Shown here: positions 1-11,869 of the stretch, in pieces | How the letters are laid out: the number at the start of each line of letters is the position of its first letter | Numbering within the stretch: position 1 is the first letter of the stretch | NCBI GenBank assembly: GCA_016929415.1 | Contig: JAFGIW010000095.1 | Span: 1 to 43,441 of the forward strand | Reading direction: 5' to 3' | Origin: Chitinispirillaceae bacterium | GTDB lineage: Bacteria > Fibrobacterota > Chitinivibrionia > Chitinivibrionales > Chitinispirillaceae | Length of the DNA: 43,441 bases | Notes under the pieces: model-generated | Seen by the model: only the letters and a program-made list of their open reading frames with translations | Databases searched by the model: none | What the model was told of the DNA's origin: nothing | Program-made: the position numbers and the translations under genes

Positions 1-1406
1 GGGGGCCGGAGGAATTGACGAGAGAAATACCCAACGTCAGTGAGGACGCCCTGATCGACCTTGATGAGAACGGCGTCGTGCGTATCGGAACCGAGGTTGA
101 TGCCGGGGATATATTGGTCGGCAAGGTTACCCCGAAAGGGGAAACGGAATTGTCGCCGGAGGAACGGCTGTTGCGGGCGATATTCGGGGAAAAGGCCGGC
201 GATGTCCGCGATTCGTCGCTGAAGGCTCCTCCCGGCCTGAAGGGAACGGTGATCGATACCCGCATCTACTCACGGAAAGAACGTGATAAACGCTCGAAGA
301 AAAAAGATAAAAAGAGAATCGACGAACTGAAAGCCGAGATCACACATCAGATTGCTGAAATTGAAAAAGTACGGACTGAGAAACTCGTGGAATTTTTAGG
401 AGATACCGTTTCTTGCGAGGTAACGAACGCTCATACCGGCGAGGTGCTTGTACCGGGAGGCAGAAAGTGGACAAAAGCACTCCTGAACAAGCTTGATGTT
501 CGTTCCTTTTCATTCAAGAATGGTCTTTGTAAAGAGGATCGCTGGAACCGGAAAGCGGAGGACGTATTATACCGGGCCAACGACATGATCACCAAACTGG
601 AAGACAAGCTTGACAAGGAGATCGACAAGATCATTCGCGGCGATGAATTGAAGCCGGGCGTGCTACAATTGGTAAAGGTGTATGTCGCAAAGAAACGGAA
701 GCTTTCGGTCGGTGATAAAATGGCGGGGCGGCACGGCAATAAAGGCGTTATTTCCAAGATACTGCCGGTTGAAGATCTTCCGTATCTTCCCGACGGTACA
801 CCGGTCGATATCGTTCTCAATCCGCTCGGCGTCCCCTCGCGTATGAATGTCGGCCAGATACTTGAAGCGCATATGGGCTGGGCCGCACAGAAACTGAAGA
901 TACGTATCTCGACGCCGGTTTTTGACGGCGCCACCTATGGTGATGTGCTTGCATTGCTTGACGAAGCAGATCTTCCAAGAAGCGGTAAAATCCGGCTGCG
1001 TGACGGCCGCACCGGTGAGGAATTCGATCACGATGTGACGGTCGGACCCATGTATATGATGAAACTGTGTCATCTCGTCGATGATAAGATTCACGCCCGG
1101 TCCATCGGTCCTTACTCGCTGGTTACCCAGCAGCCGCTCGGGGGAAAATCCCAGTTCGGCGGTCAACGTTTCGGTGAAATGGAGGTCTGGGCGCTTGAAG
1201 CGTACGGGGCGGCCTATACATTGCAGCAGGTTCTTACGGTGAAAAGTGACGACCTTACCGGAAGATCGAAGATTTATGAAGCTATTGTAAAAGGTGAAAA
1301 TACGCCGGGTGCCGGTATTCCGGAATCATTCAAAGTATTGGTCCGTGAAATCAAGGCGCTGGCACTCGATATCGATATCATTTCAGAGGAAGAAACCGCT
1401 GCTTGA
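1..1406 (+). CDS. rpoB: RNA polymerase beta subunit, C-terminal part (5' end outside window)
   Basis: The reading frame is open from the window edge (frame starting at base 3), so the first ATG/TTG-like codon is not the true start. The product is the catalytic beta subunit of RNA polymerase. Visible hallmarks are the [13 protein letters not shown] segment near bases 709-747, with conserved lysines at the active centre, and the C-terminal switch/clamp region containing [21 protein letters not shown] (1139-1201), which contacts the beta-prime subunit. About 468 codons are present, compared with roughly 1200-1350 for the whole protein. A lysine-rich stretch around codons 90-105 ([13 protein letters not shown]) is the variable insertion region. 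rpoC follows after 55 nt, the standard bacterial order. Identification is firm; only the missing 5' part limits the entry. Confidence 0.98.
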   Translation, partial: GPEELTREIPNVSEDALIDLDENGVVRIGTEVDAGDILVGKVTPKGETELSPEERLLRAIFGEKAGDVRDSSLKAPPGLKGTVIDTRIYSRKERDKRSKKKDKKRIDELKAEITHQIAEIEKVRTEKLVEFLGDTVSCEVTNAHTGEVLVPGGRKWTKALLNKLDVRSFSFKNGLCKEDRWNRKAEDVLYRANDMITKLEDKLDKEIDKIIRGDELKPGVLQLVKVYVAKKRKLSVGDKMAGRHGNKGVISKILPVEDLPYLPDGTPVDIVLNPLGVPSRMNVGQILEAHMGWAAQKLKIRISTPVFDGATYGDVLALLDEADLPRSGKIRLRDGRTGEEFDHDVTVGPMYMMKLCHLVDDKIHARSIGPYSLVTQQPLGGKSQFGGQRFGEMEVWALEAYGAAYTLQQVLTVKSDDLTGRSKIYEAIVKGENTPGAGIPESFKVLVREIKALALDIDIISEEETAA

Positions 1407-1461
1407 TTCCATAAACCGGTAGGATGACCGATCATCCGGAAAGACACGGGGGGGGTACTGC

Positions 1462-4400
1462 GTGGCAGAAATGTTCAACCAGTTTGACAAGAAGGTTCAG
1501 GAGATCATTGGTGTTTCAATCAGGCTTGCATCGGCGGACACGATCAGAAACTGGTCATTTGGCGAGGTGACGAAGCCCGAGACCATTAATTATCGTTCCT
1601 TCAAGCCTGAACGCGATGGCCTCTTTTGTGAAAAAATATTTGGTCCGGTGCGTAACTGGGAATGCAATTGCGGCAAATACAAGAGAATACGTTACCGGGG
1701 CGTCGTTTGCGATCGTTGCGGCGTTGAAGTCACTCACTCCAAGGTGCGGCGCGAACGTATGGGACATATCGAGCTGGCCGTTCCGATCGTACATATCTGG
1801 TTTTTGAAAAGTGTTCCTTCACATATCAGCTATCTGCTCGGACTGCCCAATACCGTGCTCGAACGAATCGTCTATTACGAATCGTATGTGGTGATCGATC
1901 CGGGTGATACCAGCTTGCGGCGAGGAGCCCTTCTCAGTGAAGATGAGTATATCGAGCTGGAGGAACAGGACAAGCAATTTGTCGCGAAGATGGGCGGTGA
2001 GGCGGTGCTGGAAATGCTCGCCACCATCGACCTTGACGAGCTTGCGATAGATTTACGTTCAAAAATCAAGATCGAGTCCTCCGAGCAGCGCCGTCAGGAG
2101 CATTTGAAACGGTTGCGCATCGTCGATGCATTTATTAGGTCGAAAAACCATCCTGAAAATATGGTTTTAAGGGTGCTGCCGGTATTGCCGCCCGATCTGC
2201 GTCCGCTCGTTCCGCTGGAAGGCGGCCGTTTTGCGACGTCAGATCTTAACGACCTGTACCGCCGCGTTATCAACCGTAACAACCGTCTGAAAAAACTCAT
2301 CGAGATCAAGGCGCCCGATGTCATCCTTCGCAACGAGATGCGCATGCTTCAGGAAGCGGTCGATACGCTCTTCGATAACGGCCGGCGTACATTTTCGGTG
2401 AAAGGCGAAGGCAAGCGACCGCTCAAATCGCTCAGCGATCTTCTTAAAGGTAAACAAGGCCGGTTCCGCCAGAACCTCCTCGGAAAACGTGTCGACTATT
2501 CGGGCCGCAGCGTCATTGTCGTCGGCCCGGAGCTGAAGATTCATCAGTGCGGCCTGCCCAAGGTGATGGCACTCGAGCTCTTCAAGCCGTTTGTCATTCA
2601 GAAACTTGAGGAACGGGGGCTCGTGCAGACGGTGAAAAGCGCAAAGAAGTTCGTCGAGAAGGAGCGCCCCGAGGTCTGGGACATTCTCGAAGAGGTCATC
2701 CGTGATCATCCGGTACTGCTCAACCGTGCCCCGACGCTGCACCGTCTCGGAATTCAGGCTTTTTTTCCTGTTCTTGTCGAAGGTAAAGCGATCAGGCTGC
2801 ACCCGCTTGTCTGCACGGCATTCAATGCGGATTTTGACGGCGACCAGATGGCCGTTCACGTACCGCTTTCGTTTGAGTCGCAGATAGAATGCCGGATACT
2901 TATGCTCAGTGCCAATAATCTGCTCAGCCCCGCATCGGGCCACCCGGTAATGACACCCACCCAGGACATCGTTCTGGGGATCTATTATCTGACGAAGACG
3001 TCGATCGGGAAAAAGGGTGAAGGCAGGGCGTTCTGCGGTTCGGAGGAGGTGCTGCATGCGCTTGCCGACAAACAGATCGACCTTCATGCGAAAATCAAGG
3101 TACGCATCAAGGGGCAGACGATAGAAACCACGCCTGGAAAAGTCATTCTCAACAACGTGATTCCCGACGGGATTCCATTTTGTAATGATCTGCTGAATAA
3201 AAAGCGTATCCAGGCGATTGTCGAGCAGGTATACAAGCTCAAGGGAGTTAAAACGACCTGTCAATTCCTCGATGACATCAAAACGCTGGGATATGAGTAT
3301 GCCACACGTGCGGGAATTACCTTCGGTGCCGAAGACCTCGTTGTTCCCGCAGAAAAGCAGGAAATCATCAACAAATCCCAAGATGAAGTGACCCGAATCA
3401 GAAAACAGTATGACCGCGGTATCATTACCGAAGGCGAACGGTATAACAAGTTGATCGACCTGTGGACGCATACGACCAATACCGTGGCTGATATCATGCA
3501 CCAGTACCTTGCACGCGATAAGGACGGTTTCAACCCGGTCTATATCATGATGGACTCACAGGCTCGCGGAAGTAAAGACCAGATCAAGCAGCTCGCCGGT
3601 ATGCGCGGGCTCATGCAGAAACCGCAGAAGAAAATCACCGGTGCGGTGGGTGAGATTATCGAAAATCCGATTGTTTCGAATTTCAAAGACGGGTTGACCG
3701 TGCTTGAGTATTTCATCTCCACCCATGGCGCACGTAAAGGCCTTGCCGATACCGCGCTCAAGACCGCCGATGCCGGTTACCTGACACGGCGTCTTGTTGA
3801 TGTTGTGCAGGACGTGGTGGTTTCTGAGGAGGATTGCGGCACCTCGAAGGGCATCGATATTGAAGCGTTACATGAGGGCGATGAGATAATGGAACCGCTT
3901 TCTACACGCATTCTCGGACGTTTTTCACAGGAAGATGTCTACGATCCGGTTACCGAAGAGCTTATCTGCCCGATCAATACGCTCATCGACGAACAGATTG
4001 CGCGTCGCATCGAGGATGCCGGGATCGAAACGGTGCTTATACGGTCGATACTGACCTGTGATTCCATGTCTGGAGTGTGTAAACGTTGTTACGGACGGAA
4101 CCTGGCAACCGGCAAGATTGTTGATGGGGGAGAGGCGGTGGGAATCATGGCCGCCCAGAGCATCGGAGAGCCCGGCACACAATTGACGCTTCGTACCTTC
4201 CATATCGGAGGTACCGCATCGCGCCTTATCGCCCAGTCAAAAGAAGTATCCAAAATTGAAGGAGTGGTCAAGTACTACTCGATCGATTCGGTCGATCATG
4301 CCGACGGCAAGGTCGTTATGAATCGTTCGGGTGAACTGGCTGTCCTTGATGAACAGGAACGGGAACGCTACCGGTACAATGTTCCCTATGGATCTTTCAT

Positions 4401-5547
4401 GAAGGTTGAAGACGGTCAGAAAGTAAGTAAATTGACTGTGCTTTTTGAATGGGATCCTTACAATAACGTCATTCTGACTCCCAAGAGCGGAAAAGTAATT
4501 TTCGCGGATATTGTTGAAAACGAAACGGTACGGGAGTTGTACGATGAGCGTTCCGGCATTACCAACAGAGTGGTTACCGAACATCGTGAGCGCCGGTTAC
4601 ATCCCCATATTCAAATTATGGATGAGTCCGATAAACGAACCGCAAATATCTCAATTCCTGCAGGGGGATATCTGCAGGTTAAAGATGGCAATAGGGTGAA
4701 AGAGGGGGATATTCTCCTTAAAATCCCTCGTGAAAGCAGCAAAAGCCGTGATATTACCGGTGGTCTTCCCCGCGTTGCGGAACTTTTTGAGGCGCGGAGG
4801 CCGAAGGATGCCGCTATCGTTTCTGAAATCGACGGATTTGTGGGATTTGGTGAAAACGAGCGTGGAAATCGCAAGGTCATTATCCGCGATGAACAGGGAG
4901 AATCCAGAGATTATAGCATTCCTCTTGGAAAACATGTGCGTGTCCATGAAGGTGACCGCATAAGAGCGGGTGATCGGTTGAGCGAAGGTGCTATTGATCC
5001 GCATGATATTCTTAGGATTATGGGTGAATACGCAGTTCAACAGTATATGCTCGATGAAATCCAGGCAGTCTATCGTTTGCAGGGTGTGACAATTAATGAC
5101 AAACATGTTGAGGTTATTGTCGCACAGATGTTGCGCAAGGTACGGATTGCCGATCCGGGCGATACCGATTATTTGTCGGGAGACGATGTCGATAAGAAAA
5201 AGCTTCGTAAGGTAAATGAACGGGTTGTGAATGAAGGGGGAGGGGAACCTGCAACCCATAAACCCCTTTTACTCGGTATTACAAAAGCCTCCTTAACCAC
5301 CGAATCTTTTCTGAGTGCCGCATCTTTTCAGGAGACGACAAAGGTGCTTTCTAAAGCGGCGGTTGAAGGCAAGACCGACCATCTTAACGGTCTCAAAGAA
5401 AACCTTATTATGGGAAATCTGATTCCTGCAGGCACCGGATCCCGTCTTTTCAGGAATCTGAAGGTAAAAGATCTGGAGACAGAGATACCTCAGGTCGAAG
5501 AGTATGAGACGAGTGATGATTTCGTCGACATCGGCGGGCAGTTTTGA
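1462..5547 (+). CDS. rpoC: RNA polymerase beta' subunit
   Basis: This is the 1361-residue largest subunit of RNA polymerase, which carries the catalytic magnesium. The invariant NADFDGD motif has its three aspartates at residues 457, 459 and 461. The N-terminal zinc ribbon uses C68, C70, C83 and C86. A second zinc site is formed by C792, C866, C873 and C876. The [13 protein letters not shown] bridge/trigger region lies near residue 905. Length is close to E. coli RpoC (1407), without a large lineage-specific insertion. The GTG at 1462 gives [14 protein letters not shown] at 1471 is the alternative, and both lack a strong Shine-Dalgarno (a run of G precedes). The gene is co-transcribed with rpoB. 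The 78-nt gap to rpsL may hold a weak promoter. Confidence 0.99.
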   Translation: MAEMFNQFDKKVQEIIGVSIRLASADTIRNWSFGEVTKPETINYRSFKPERDGLFCEKIFGPVRNWECNCGKYKRIRYRGVVCDRCGVEVTHSKVRRERMGHIELAVPIVHIWFLKSVPSHISYLLGLPNTVLERIVYYESYVVIDPGDTSLRRGALLSEDEYIELEEQDKQFVAKMGGEAVLEMLATIDLDELAIDLRSKIKIESSEQRRQEHLKRLRIVDAFIRSKNHPENMVLRVLPVLPPDLRPLVPLEGGRFATSDLNDLYRRVINRNNRLKKLIEIKAPDVILRNEMRMLQEAVDTLFDNGRRTFSVKGEGKRPLKSLSDLLKGKQGRFRQNLLGKRVDYSGRSVIVVGPELKIHQCGLPKVMALELFKPFVIQKLEERGLVQTVKSAKKFVEKERPEVWDILEEVIRDHPVLLNRAPTLHRLGIQAFFPVLVEGKAIRLHPLVCTAFNADFDGDQMAVHVPLSFESQIECRILMLSANNLLSPASGHPVMTPTQDIVLGIYYLTKTSIGKKGEGRAFCGSEEVLHALADKQIDLHAKIKVRIKGQTIETTPGKVILNNVIPDGIPFCNDLLNKKRIQAIVEQVYKLKGVKTTCQFLDDIKTLGYEYATRAGITFGAEDLVVPAEKQEIINKSQDEVTRIRKQYDRGIITEGERYNKLIDLWTHTTNTVADIMHQYLARDKDGFNPVYIMMDSQARGSKDQIKQLAGMRGLMQKPQKKITGAVGEIIENPIVSNFKDGLTVLEYFISTHGARKGLADTALKTADAGYLTRRLVDVVQDVVVSEEDCGTSKGIDIEALHEGDEIMEPLSTRILGRFSQEDVYDPVTEELICPINTLIDEQIARRIEDAGIETVLIRSILTCDSMSGVCKRCYGRNLATGKIVDGGEAVGIMAAQSIGEPGTQLTLRTFHIGGTASRLIAQSKEVSKIEGVVKYYSIDSVDHADGKVVMNRSGELAVLDEQERERYRYNVPYGSFMKVEDGQKVSKLTVLFEWDPYNNVILTPKSGKVIFADIVENETVRELYDERSGITNRVVTEHRERRLHPHIQIMDESDKRTANISIPAGGYLQVKDGNRVKEGDILLKIPRESSKSRDITGGLPRVAELFEARRPKDAAIVSEIDGFVGFGENERGNRKVIIRDEQGESRDYSIPLGKHVRVHEGDRIRAGDRLSEGAIDPHDILRIMGEYAVQQYMLDEIQAVYRLQGVTINDKHVEVIVAQMLRKVRIADPGDTDYLSGDDVDKKKLRKVNERVVNEGGGEPATHKPLLLGITKASLTTESFLSAASFQETTKVLSKAAVEGKTDHLNGLKENLIMGNLIPAGTGSRLFRNLKVKDLETEIPQVEEYETSDDFVDIGGQF

Positions 5548-5566
5548 CGATTTGTGCATAATGTAA

Positions 5567-5595
5567 TTGATTGTATTGGGGAAAACAATTATTTT
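5567..5595 (+). promoter_or_regulatory. possible weak promoter ahead of rpsL
   Basis: TTGATT (5567-5572) and TATTTT (5590-5595) are separated by 17 nt in the AT-rich rpoC-rpsL gap. This could start a str-operon transcript independently of rpoBC. The match to sigma-70 consensus is modest and the region is AT-rich, so chance is possible. Confidence 0.25.
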
Positions 5596-5625
5596 ATAAG
5601 TTTCTTTTTCAGCGGAGGATCATAA

Positions 5626-6000
5626 GTGCCTACGATCAGTCAACTTATACGTAAAGGGCGGGAGACGATGCAGAACCGGAGCAAATCACCGGCGCTGCAT
5701 CAATGTCCTCAGCGCCGCGGCGTCTGTACGCGCGTTTTTACGACAACGCCGAAAAAGCCCAATTCCGCATTGCGAAAAGTCGCCCGTGTCAGACTTACCA
5801 ACCACATGGAGGTTAACGCCTACATCCCGGGGGAGGGGCATAATCTTCAGGAGCACTCAATTGTACTGATCAGGGGCGGTCGTGTTAAAGACGTCCCGGG
5901 GGTCCGCTACCACATCATCCGAGGCGCACTCGATACTCAGGGCGTTACGAATCGTAAACGCAGCCGTTCAAAATACGGCGTCAAGCGTCCGAAAAAGTAA
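5626..6000 (+). CDS. rpsL: 30S ribosomal protein S12
   Basis: S12 sits at the 30S decoding centre and contributes to tRNA selection accuracy. At 124 residues it has the usual bacterial length. Conserved segments include [17 protein letters not shown], with the lysines corresponding to the streptomycin-resistance positions in the wild-type state, and the [13 protein letters not shown] loop that carries the methylthiolated aspartate in many bacteria. The start is GTG, preceded by GGAGG at about 5614. The gene opens the str cluster, with rpsG only 8 nt downstream. Nothing is unusual. Confidence 0.98.
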   Translation: MPTISQLIRKGRETMQNRSKSPALHQCPQRRGVCTRVFTTTPKKPNSALRKVARVRLTNHMEVNAYIPGEGHNLQEHSIVLIRGGRVKDVPGVRYHIIRGALDTQGVTNRKRSRSKYGVKRPKK

Positions 6001-6008
6001 GGAATAGT

Positions 6009-6479
6009 ATGTCCAGAAGACGAAAAGCCCAGAAAAAGGATCTGCTTCCAGATCCGAAATTCAACAGTACGCTGGTGACACAATTTGTCAATAACGTGAC
6101 CCGACGTGGTAAAAAGCGTCTTGCCGAGAGTATTTTTTATGGCGCTATTCAGATCGCGGGAGAGCGCAGCGGCCAGGACGGCCTCGGTGTTTTTAAAAAA
6201 GCGATGGATAATGTGAAGCCTGTTCTTGAGGTAAAATCACGCCGGATCGGCGGAGCAAACTACCAGGTTCCAGTTGAAGTTTCTCCTGAACGGAGGATTT
6301 CGTTGGCAATTCGGTGGTTGATTGCTTATGCAAAAGGACGTGCCGAGAAAAGTATGGCTGAAAAGCTGGCGAATGAATTTGTGCAGGCCTCTAAAAATGA
6401 AGGCGGTGCTGTTCGGAAAAAGATCGATACCCATAAAATGGCGGAAGCAAACAGGGCATTCGCACATTTCCGTTGGTAA
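6009..6479 (+). CDS. rpsG: 30S ribosomal protein S7
   Basis: S7 nucleates assembly of the 30S head and contacts the mRNA exit and E site. The protein has 156 residues, the normal length, with the typical MSRRRKAQKK start and the conserved GGANYQVPVEV and RWLIAYAK segments. It follows rpsL by 8 nt, implying translational coupling. In E. coli S7 is the autogenous repressor of the str operon by binding the rpsL-rpsG spacer; here that spacer is too short to hold the same structure, so regulation may differ. The 145-nt gap downstream to fusA is the longest inside the ribosomal cluster. Confidence 0.98.
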   Translation: MSRRRKAQKKDLLPDPKFNSTLVTQFVNNVTRRGKKRLAESIFYGAIQIAGERSGQDGLGVFKKAMDNVKPVLEVKSRRIGGANYQVPVEVSPERRISLAIRWLIAYAKGRAEKSMAEKLANEFVQASKNEGGAVRKKIDTHKMAEANRAFAHFRW

Positions 6480-6624
6480 CGCGTAGTTCTTTGATTTTTT
6501 GCGCAAGGTAGAGCATTGTGGTTCTCATGGCCGAAGCAGAGCGATTCAGTAGGGAAAAAATCCTGAACTGTTTTTTTTCTGTTTTGCCGGTAGCGTCTGA
6601 CGGGCGGCCGGAAGGGAAGCCGGG

Positions 6625-8706
6625 ATGAATGAGCCGCCGATTGCTTTGGAACAGGTTCGTAACATCGGTATCATGGCCCATATCGATGCAGGAAAAACGA
6701 CCACCACCGAACGGATCCTTTTTTATGCGGGACTTCTTCACCGCATGGGAGAAGTCCATGACGGGAATACCGTTATGGATTGGATGGTTCAGGAGCGTGA
6801 ACGGGGTATCACTATTACCTCGGCAGCGACAACGTGCAGGTGGAAAAATTGTCAGATAACCATTATCGACACACCGGGGCATGTTGATTTTACGATTGAA
6901 GTTGAACGTTCTTTGAGAATTCTGGATGGCGCAGTTGCCGTATTCGATTCGGTCGGAGGCGTGGAACCTCAGTCTGAAACAGTCTGGCGTCAAGCCGATA
7001 AATATGACGTTCCCCGAATCGCGTTTGTTAATAAAATGGATCGCGTTGGAGCTGATTTCAACAATGTGCTTTCAATGATGCGTACCAAACTGTCTGCCCG
7101 GCCGGTCGCTCTTCAGGTGCCGATCGGCAACGAAGAGACGTTTTCAGGAGTCGTCGATCTGGTTGATATGTGTGCAATTTATTATGATGACGCAACACTT
7201 GGGGTGAAGATGACCATGGAGCAGATCCCGGAGCCGCTCCATGAGGTTGCAACACGGTACCGAGAGGAGATTGTCGAACAGGTCGTTGATTTCAACGATG
7301 AACTCATGCAGCGGGTCGTTGAAGAACAGCCGGTCAGTAAGGAGTTATTGATTAAAGCAATACGATCGGGAGTGCTTCAAGGCAGAATCTGCCCGGTGTT
7401 ATGCGGGTCTGCTTTTAAAAATAAAGGGATTCAGCAGCTTCTTGATGCTATAGTGGATTTTTTCCCCTCACCTTTGGATCGTGGGGGGGTGAAAGGTATC
7501 CACCCGGTCACGGATGAAACGGTTGAACGGTTACCTGATGATAAACAGCCTTTCTCTGCACTGGTTTTCAAAATAGCCACTGATCCACATATCGGCCGGT
7601 TGGCATATGCACGGGTATACTCCGGAAAAGCAGGAATGAAAAATTCCTTCAGTAATCCGCGGACACGTACCAAGGAGAAGGTTACCCGGATTTTTCGCAT
7701 GCATTCAAATAAACGGCATGCGGAACAAATTATGCAGACTGGGGATATTGTTGCGTTGGTAGGCTTGAAAGACACTACTACGGGTGATACCATTTGCGAT
7801 CCCGATTTTCCCGTCGTGTTTGAGCGGATGACCTTTCCTGATCCCGTGTTGTCCCGGTCAATCGAGCCGAAGAGCACTGTCGATGAGGAGAAGCTAGTGA
7901 ATGCGCTTGAACGGTTGTCTGATGAGGACCCGACATGCCGGGTAACGACCGATTCGGAGACGGGACAACGACTTATCGCCGGAATGGGTGAATTGCATGT
8001 GGATATTCTGGTCGACCGTCTGGTGCGCGAGTTCAATATCGGCGTGCATGTTGGAAAACCCCAGGTTTCGTACCGTGAAACAATTACGAAGGCAGCGGAA
8101 ACCACCGCTGAAATCGCACAGATCATCGGGGGGAAAAGTCAATATGCCAAGGTGCATCTGCGTATCGAACCGGTTGAACCGGCGAAAGGTATCCTTTTTG
8201 AGTCGAAACTCGCCGGTGATTCATTCCCGCAACCATTCATTGCGGCAATTCATCAGGGGATCGTTGAAGCATCAAGCGGCGGTATGTTGTCCGGTTATCC
8301 TCTGCTCGGAATAAAAGCGAGTGCGGGGGACATCCAGTTCCGGGAGGAAGACTCAACCGAGATGGCCTTCAAAATAGCGGGTATAACCGCTTTCAAAGAG
8401 GTATGTGAGCGGGCGGGACCTGCACTACTGGAGCCGGTAATGAAAATAGAAATCATCATGCCGGTGGAGAACATTGGATCGGTGATCAACGATATGAATA
8501 GTCGCAGAGGAAAAGTGTCGGGTATTTCTCAACGGAAAGACGTACAGGTCGTCGATGCCGATGTGCCTTTGTCGGAAATGTTCGGTTATGCAACTGCACT
8601 GCGGTCGCTTACACAGGGGCGTGCCGTTTACACAATGCAGTTCGACCGCTATGAATTGATGGGCCGCCCCGAGCAGGAACAGCTGCTGCGGCGGATCGGC
8701 AGGTAA
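6625..8706 (+). CDS. fusA: translation elongation factor G
   Basis: EF-G is the GTPase that drives ribosomal translocation and, with RRF, recycling. The 693-residue protein shows G1 [15 protein letters not shown], the switch I segment [14 protein letters not shown]3 DTPGHVDFT and G4 NKMDR, followed by the domain II, III, IV and V sequence expected of bacterial EF-G. ATG at 6625 gives [21 protein letters not shown]. The likely ribosome site GAAGGGAAG (6611-6619) lies in the loop of a short CCGG/CCGG pairing (6608-6611 with 6620-6623). That pairing could slightly mask initiation but is only 4 bp. No tuf gene follows, unlike the E. coli str operon; rpsJ starts 40 nt downstream. Confidence 0.98.
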   Translation: MNEPPIALEQVRNIGIMAHIDAGKTTTTERILFYAGLLHRMGEVHDGNTVMDWMVQERERGITITSAATTCRWKNCQITIIDTPGHVDFTIEVERSLRILDGAVAVFDSVGGVEPQSETVWRQADKYDVPRIAFVNKMDRVGADFNNVLSMMRTKLSARPVALQVPIGNEETFSGVVDLVDMCAIYYDDATLGVKMTMEQIPEPLHEVATRYREEIVEQVVDFNDELMQRVVEEQPVSKELLIKAIRSGVLQGRICPVLCGSAFKNKGIQQLLDAIVDFFPSPLDRGGVKGIHPVTDETVERLPDDKQPFSALVFKIATDPHIGRLAYARVYSGKAGMKNSFSNPRTRTKEKVTRIFRMHSNKRHAEQIMQTGDIVALVGLKDTTTGDTICDPDFPVVFERMTFPDPVLSRSIEPKSTVDEEKLVNALERLSDEDPTCRVTTDSETGQRLIAGMGELHVDILVDRLVREFNIGVHVGKPQVSYRETITKAAETTAEIAQIIGGKSQYAKVHLRIEPVEPAKGILFESKLAGDSFPQPFIAAIHQGIVEASSGGMLSGYPLLGIKASAGDIQFREEDSTEMAFKIAGITAFKEVCERAGPALLEPVMKIEIIMPVENIGSVINDMNSRRGKVSGISQRKDVQVVDADVPLSEMFGYATALRSLTQGRAVYTMQFDRYELMGRPEQEQLLRRIGR

Positions 8707-8746
8707 CAACGAATATACATAGAACGGTAAGAAGGAGCATACCTAT

Positions 8747-9055
8747 ATGCCGGGTGAAAGAATAAGAATTCGTTTGAAATCTTTTGATCACAACATACTT
8801 GACAAGTCGGCGTCGGATATCGTTCGCACGGCCAAGGGGACGGGGGCCCGCATATCGGGACCGATACCTTTGCCTACCGAAAAAACGGTGTATACGGTAC
8901 TTCGTTCTCCTCATGTCAATAAAAAATCGCGTGAGCAGTTTGAAACGAGAATCCACAAGCGGCTGATAGACATCCTTGAGTCAACGCCACAGACGGTTGA
9001 TTCGCTGATGAAACTCGATCTGCCGGCAGGTGTCGATGTCGAAATCAAGGTGTAA
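8747..9055 (+). CDS. rpsJ: 30S ribosomal protein S10
   Basis: S10 is a 30S head protein that also serves as NusE, the partner of NusB in transcription antitermination. The 102-residue product has the conserved [10 protein letters not shown] start, the [13 protein letters not shown] loop and an EIKV C-terminus. It opens the S10 cluster, directly after fusA with a 40-nt gap. That gap is too short for the long L4-responsive leader known from E. coli. AGAAGGAG at about 8730-8737 is a good ribosome site. Confidence 0.98.
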   Translation: MPGERIRIRLKSFDHNILDKSASDIVRTAKGTGARISGPIPLPTEKTVYTVLRSPHVNKKSREQFETRIHKRLIDILESTPQTVDSLMKLDLPAGVDVEIKV

Positions 9056-9106
9056 TATTTTCAAAAAGGCTGCTACGGGTCGACCGAGTAGAAGAACAGG
9101 GATACT

Positions 9107-9736
9107 ATGCAGTGCTTAATTGGTAGAAAAATCGGGATGACACGCGTCTTTGACGAGACGGGGAAATCCGTTGGCGTTACCGTTATACAAACGGGTCAAA
9201 ATATCATTCATCAGGTAAAGAACGGAGAAAAGGACGGGTATCATGCGGTCCAGCTCGGATTCGAAGAAATCCCGGAAAAAAAAGTAAACAAACCGGCACT
9301 CGGTCATTTCAAGAAACTCGGAACGCCGCCGACGAGAGTGATAAAAGAAGTACGTTGTGATGCTTCAGACAGCGGGAAAGCTTCCGGTCAACGTGTCGGT
9401 GTCGAAGTGTTTGACAACGTTAAATTTGTCGATGTATCGGGAACAACTAAAGGTCGCGGGCACACCGGAACCATCAAACGGTATAACTTTCAGCGAGGTC
9501 GGAAAACGCATGGCAATACGAACGTGCGCGAGCGCGGTTCCGTCGGTGCCAATACGTATCCGGCACGCGTCTTTCCGGGGCTAAAAATGTCGGGACAATA
9601 TGGAAACGGAAAGGTAACGATCAAAAGACTTGAAGTCGTCACCATCGACAAGGAAAGCGGCCTGGTTTTTTTACGTGGAGCGGTCCCGGGAAGAAATCAG
9701 GGCATAGTCGTGATCAGAGCAGCCAATGAGGGATAA
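9107..9736 (+). CDS. rplC: 50S ribosomal protein L3
   Basis: L3 binds the 3' part of 23S rRNA near the peptidyl transferase centre and is an early assembly protein. The 209-residue product begins MQCLIGRKIGMTRVFDE, typical of the family. It contains the GTTKGRGHTGTIKRYNFQRG extension and the GLKMSGQYGN segment, which reach into the ribosome core. Order and spacing (51 nt after rpsJ, 27 nt before rplD) match the canonical S10 operon. Confidence 0.98.
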   Translation: MQCLIGRKIGMTRVFDETGKSVGVTVIQTGQNIIHQVKNGEKDGYHAVQLGFEEIPEKKVNKPALGHFKKLGTPPTRVIKEVRCDASDSGKASGQRVGVEVFDNVKFVDVSGTTKGRGHTGTIKRYNFQRGRKTHGNTNVRERGSVGANTYPARVFPGLKMSGQYGNGKVTIKRLEVVTIDKESGLVFLRGAVPGRNQGIVVIRAANEG

Positions 9737-9763
9737 TAGAGTCCTTATAGGATAGAAATATTT

Positions 9764-10393
9764 ATGAAAGCTAAAGTATACCTGCAGGATGGAACGGTAA
9801 AGGGTGAAATGGAACTCCCCGAAAGCGTCTTTGGCGCGGAGGTAAATGAAGTACTTCTTCATCAGGTGATTACCCAGTATCTGGCCAATCAGCGTCAGGG
9901 GGCCGCCAAGACAAAGGGACGCTCCGAAGTAAGCGGGGGGGGGAAAAAACCGTGGCGTCAGAAAGGGACGGGGAGAGCCCGTGCGGGATCAAACACTTCA
10001 CCGATCTGGGTCCGCGGCGGAAAAGCGTTCGGCCCTGATCCACGCAGTTACACAACGGTAATTCCCCGGAAAATGCGCAAAATCGCACTTGTTTCAGCCT
10101 TGTCGTCACGGGCAAAAGAGAATAAAGTGATAGTTGTTGAAAAGATATCCTGTGAACAGCCAAAGACGAAATCGATGGTATCCATGATGAAGGCATTGTC
10201 GGTTCAGGGAAAAAAGAACCTTCTTGTCATCGATGCTGATGCCAAGAATGTGTATTTGTCGGGTCGTAATATCCGGGATGTTGATATAAAACCGGTTCAG
10301 GAACTATGTGCGTACGACGTTGTCCATAACGAGAATATCATCTTCGGCAATGAACGATTGATTGAAAAAGTCCAAGAGGCGGTGACATTGTGA
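9764..10393 (+). CDS. rplD: 50S ribosomal protein L4
   Basis: L4 lines the constriction of the nascent peptide exit tunnel. The 209-residue protein has the diagnostic basic loop GGGKKPWRQKGTGRARAGS (macrolide-relevant region), followed by FGPDPRSY. In enterobacteria L4 also represses the S10 operon; no comparable leader is visible here. Its 3' end overlaps rplW by 4 nt (GTGA), which couples their translation. Confidence 0.98.
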   Translation: MKAKVYLQDGTVKGEMELPESVFGAEVNEVLLHQVITQYLANQRQGAAKTKGRSEVSGGGKKPWRQKGTGRARAGSNTSPIWVRGGKAFGPDPRSYTTVIPRKMRKIALVSALSSRAKENKVIVVEKISCEQPKTKSMVSMMKALSVQGKKNLLVIDADAKNVYLSGRNIRDVDIKPVQELCAYDVVHNENIIFGNERLIEKVQEAVTL

Positions 10394-10680
10394 GCAAATA
10401 TCATAATTTGATTCGCTATCCTTCCATAACCGAGAAGAATACGAAGCTGCGTGAAGTGCGGAACCGGTATGTCTTCGAAGTGGCAAAGGATGCATCGAAG
10501 CCGCAGATAAAAGAGGCGGTTGAAAAGATTTTCAGCGTGACCGTTGAATCGGTCAATACGATGGTGGTAAAGGGAAAGTTGAAGAAAATGGGGCGTAATA
10601 TCGGCTATCGTTCCGATTGGAAGAAAGCAATAGTAAAAGTTAAGGAAGGGCAATCGATTGCCCGTTTTGGTGAGGTTTAA
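10390..10680 (+). CDS. rplW: 50S ribosomal protein L23
   Basis: L23 sits at the tunnel exit and is the docking site for trigger factor and SRP. The product has 96 residues and begins MSKYHNLIRYPSITEKNTKL from a GTG codon inside the end of rplD, a 4-nt overlap. The conserved YVFEVAKDASKPQIKEAVE helix-strand region and the VNTMVVKGKLKKMGR loop identify it. The alternative of a later start is unlikely because the N-terminus already aligns with the family. Confidence 0.97.
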   Translation: MSKYHNLIRYPSITEKNTKLREVRNRYVFEVAKDASKPQIKEAVEKIFSVTVESVNTMVVKGKLKKMGRNIGYRSDWKKAIVKVKEGQSIARFGEV

Positions 10681-10716
10681 ACTCAACGGATAAGGGTAAA
10701 AAAGCGGAGTAACGTT

Positions 10717-11544
10717 ATGCCAGTTAAAACATATCGACCGATAACCCCGACATTACGGTATAAAACTACCAGCAGTCATGAACAAATCACTGGTGATTCG
10801 CCGTACAAACCATTGACTAAAGTAAAGAAAAAAATATCGGGAAGAAATAATCGCGGGATTATAACGGTCAGGCACCGCGGCGGTGCCCATAAACGGTTTT
10901 ACCGGATTATCGATTTCAGGCGCGATAAATTCGATATCCCGGGCATTGTTGAGACCGTTGAATATGACCCCAACCGTTCGGCGTATATCGCGCTTGTTAA
11001 ATATACCGACGGCGAGCGTCGTTATATTCTCGCAACGGCGAATATGAAACCGGGAATGCGCGTGATTTCCGGTAACGAAGTGGAAATAGTCGAAGGTAAT
11101 TGCATGCCGCTCCGGAATATTCCACTCGGGACGCAGGTGCATAATATCGAACTTCATGAAAAGAGGGGTGGACAGATCGCACGCAGCGCGGGCGCCTATG
11201 CGGAGATCGTTGCAAAAGAAAACGCGATGGTTCAGTTGAAATTCCCGTCGAGCGAGGTTCGGAATGTCAGGGAAACCTGCTTTGGCACCATCGGACAGGT
11301 GAGTAATGCCGAACACATGAATATCTCCATCGGTTCGGCTGGCCGCAAACGGCATATGGGGATACGCCCGACCGTTCGCGGTACCGCGATGAACCCAATC
11401 GACCATCCGATGGGGGGCGGTGAAGGAAAAACCTCCGGTGGTGGGCATCCGGTTTCACCATGGGGCCAGAAGTCAAAAGGTTTGAAAACCCGCAATCCAA
11501 GGAAGACGTCAAGTAAATATATAGTTCGTCGAAGAACGAAGTAA
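10717..11544 (+). CDS. rplB: 50S ribosomal protein L2
   Basis: L2 is one of the most conserved ribosomal proteins, needed for subunit association and peptidyl transferase function. At 275 residues it has the normal length. It shows the [15 protein letters not shown] start, the [19 protein letters not shown] motif, and the [21 protein letters not shown] loop with the functionally important histidine. The next gene, rpsS, begins 17 nt downstream with an AAAAGGAAAAGGAAGAG ribosome site. Nothing departs from expectation. Confidence 0.98.
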   Translation: MPVKTYRPITPTLRYKTTSSHEQITGDSPYKPLTKVKKKISGRNNRGIITVRHRGGAHKRFYRIIDFRRDKFDIPGIVETVEYDPNRSAYIALVKYTDGERRYILATANMKPGMRVISGNEVEIVEGNCMPLRNIPLGTQVHNIELHEKRGGQIARSAGAYAEIVAKENAMVQLKFPSSEVRNVRETCFGTIGQVSNAEHMNISIGSAGRKRHMGIRPTVRGTAMNPIDHPMGGGEGKTSGGGHPVSPWGQKSKGLKTRNPRKTSSKYIVRRRTK

Positions 11545-11561
11545 AAAGGAAAAGGAAGAGT

Positions 11562-11855
11562 ATGTCACGGTCAGTAAAAAAGGGTCCGTTTATCGATGGG
11601 CATCTGGTGAAGAAGGTTGATGAGGCGACTACATCAGGACAGAAAAAAGTAATCAAAACATGGTCCCGAAGGTCAACCATTCTTCCCGAATTCGTGGGAC
11701 ATACCTTTGCCGTGCATAACGGGAATAAATTCATTCCCGTCTATGTTTCCGAAAATATGGTCGGGCATAAATTAGGCGAATTCGCCCCTACACGGCAGTT
11801 CAGGGGACACAGCGGGGCAGGCAAGTCGGATAAGGCGGCGGTGGTCAAGAAATAG
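11562..11855 (+). CDS. rpsS: 30S ribosomal protein S19
   Basis: S19 is a head protein of the 30S subunit that pairs with S13 near the A-site tRNA. The 97-residue product has the standard [19 protein letters not shown] start, the [22 protein letters not shown] core and the [15 protein letters not shown] segment. It has a slightly longer alanine/lysine C-terminal tail than the 92-residue E. coli protein. rplV follows after 14 nt. Confidence 0.98.
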   Translation: MSRSVKKGPFIDGHLVKKVDEATTSGQKKVIKTWSRRSTILPEFVGHTFAVHNGNKFIPVYVSENMVGHKLGEFAPTRQFRGHSGAGKSDKAAVVKK

Positions 11856-11869
11856 GTTGCGAGGAACAC

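Noticed and set aside
2239..3501. 420-codon open frame antisense to rpoC
   Set aside because: It is a shadow of the high-GC third positions of rpoC, with no similarity or ribosome site, and rpoC is unquestionably coding.
8798..8826. TTGACA inside rpsJ
   Set aside because: No acceptable -10 box lies 16-18 nt away, and it is inside conserved coding sequence.
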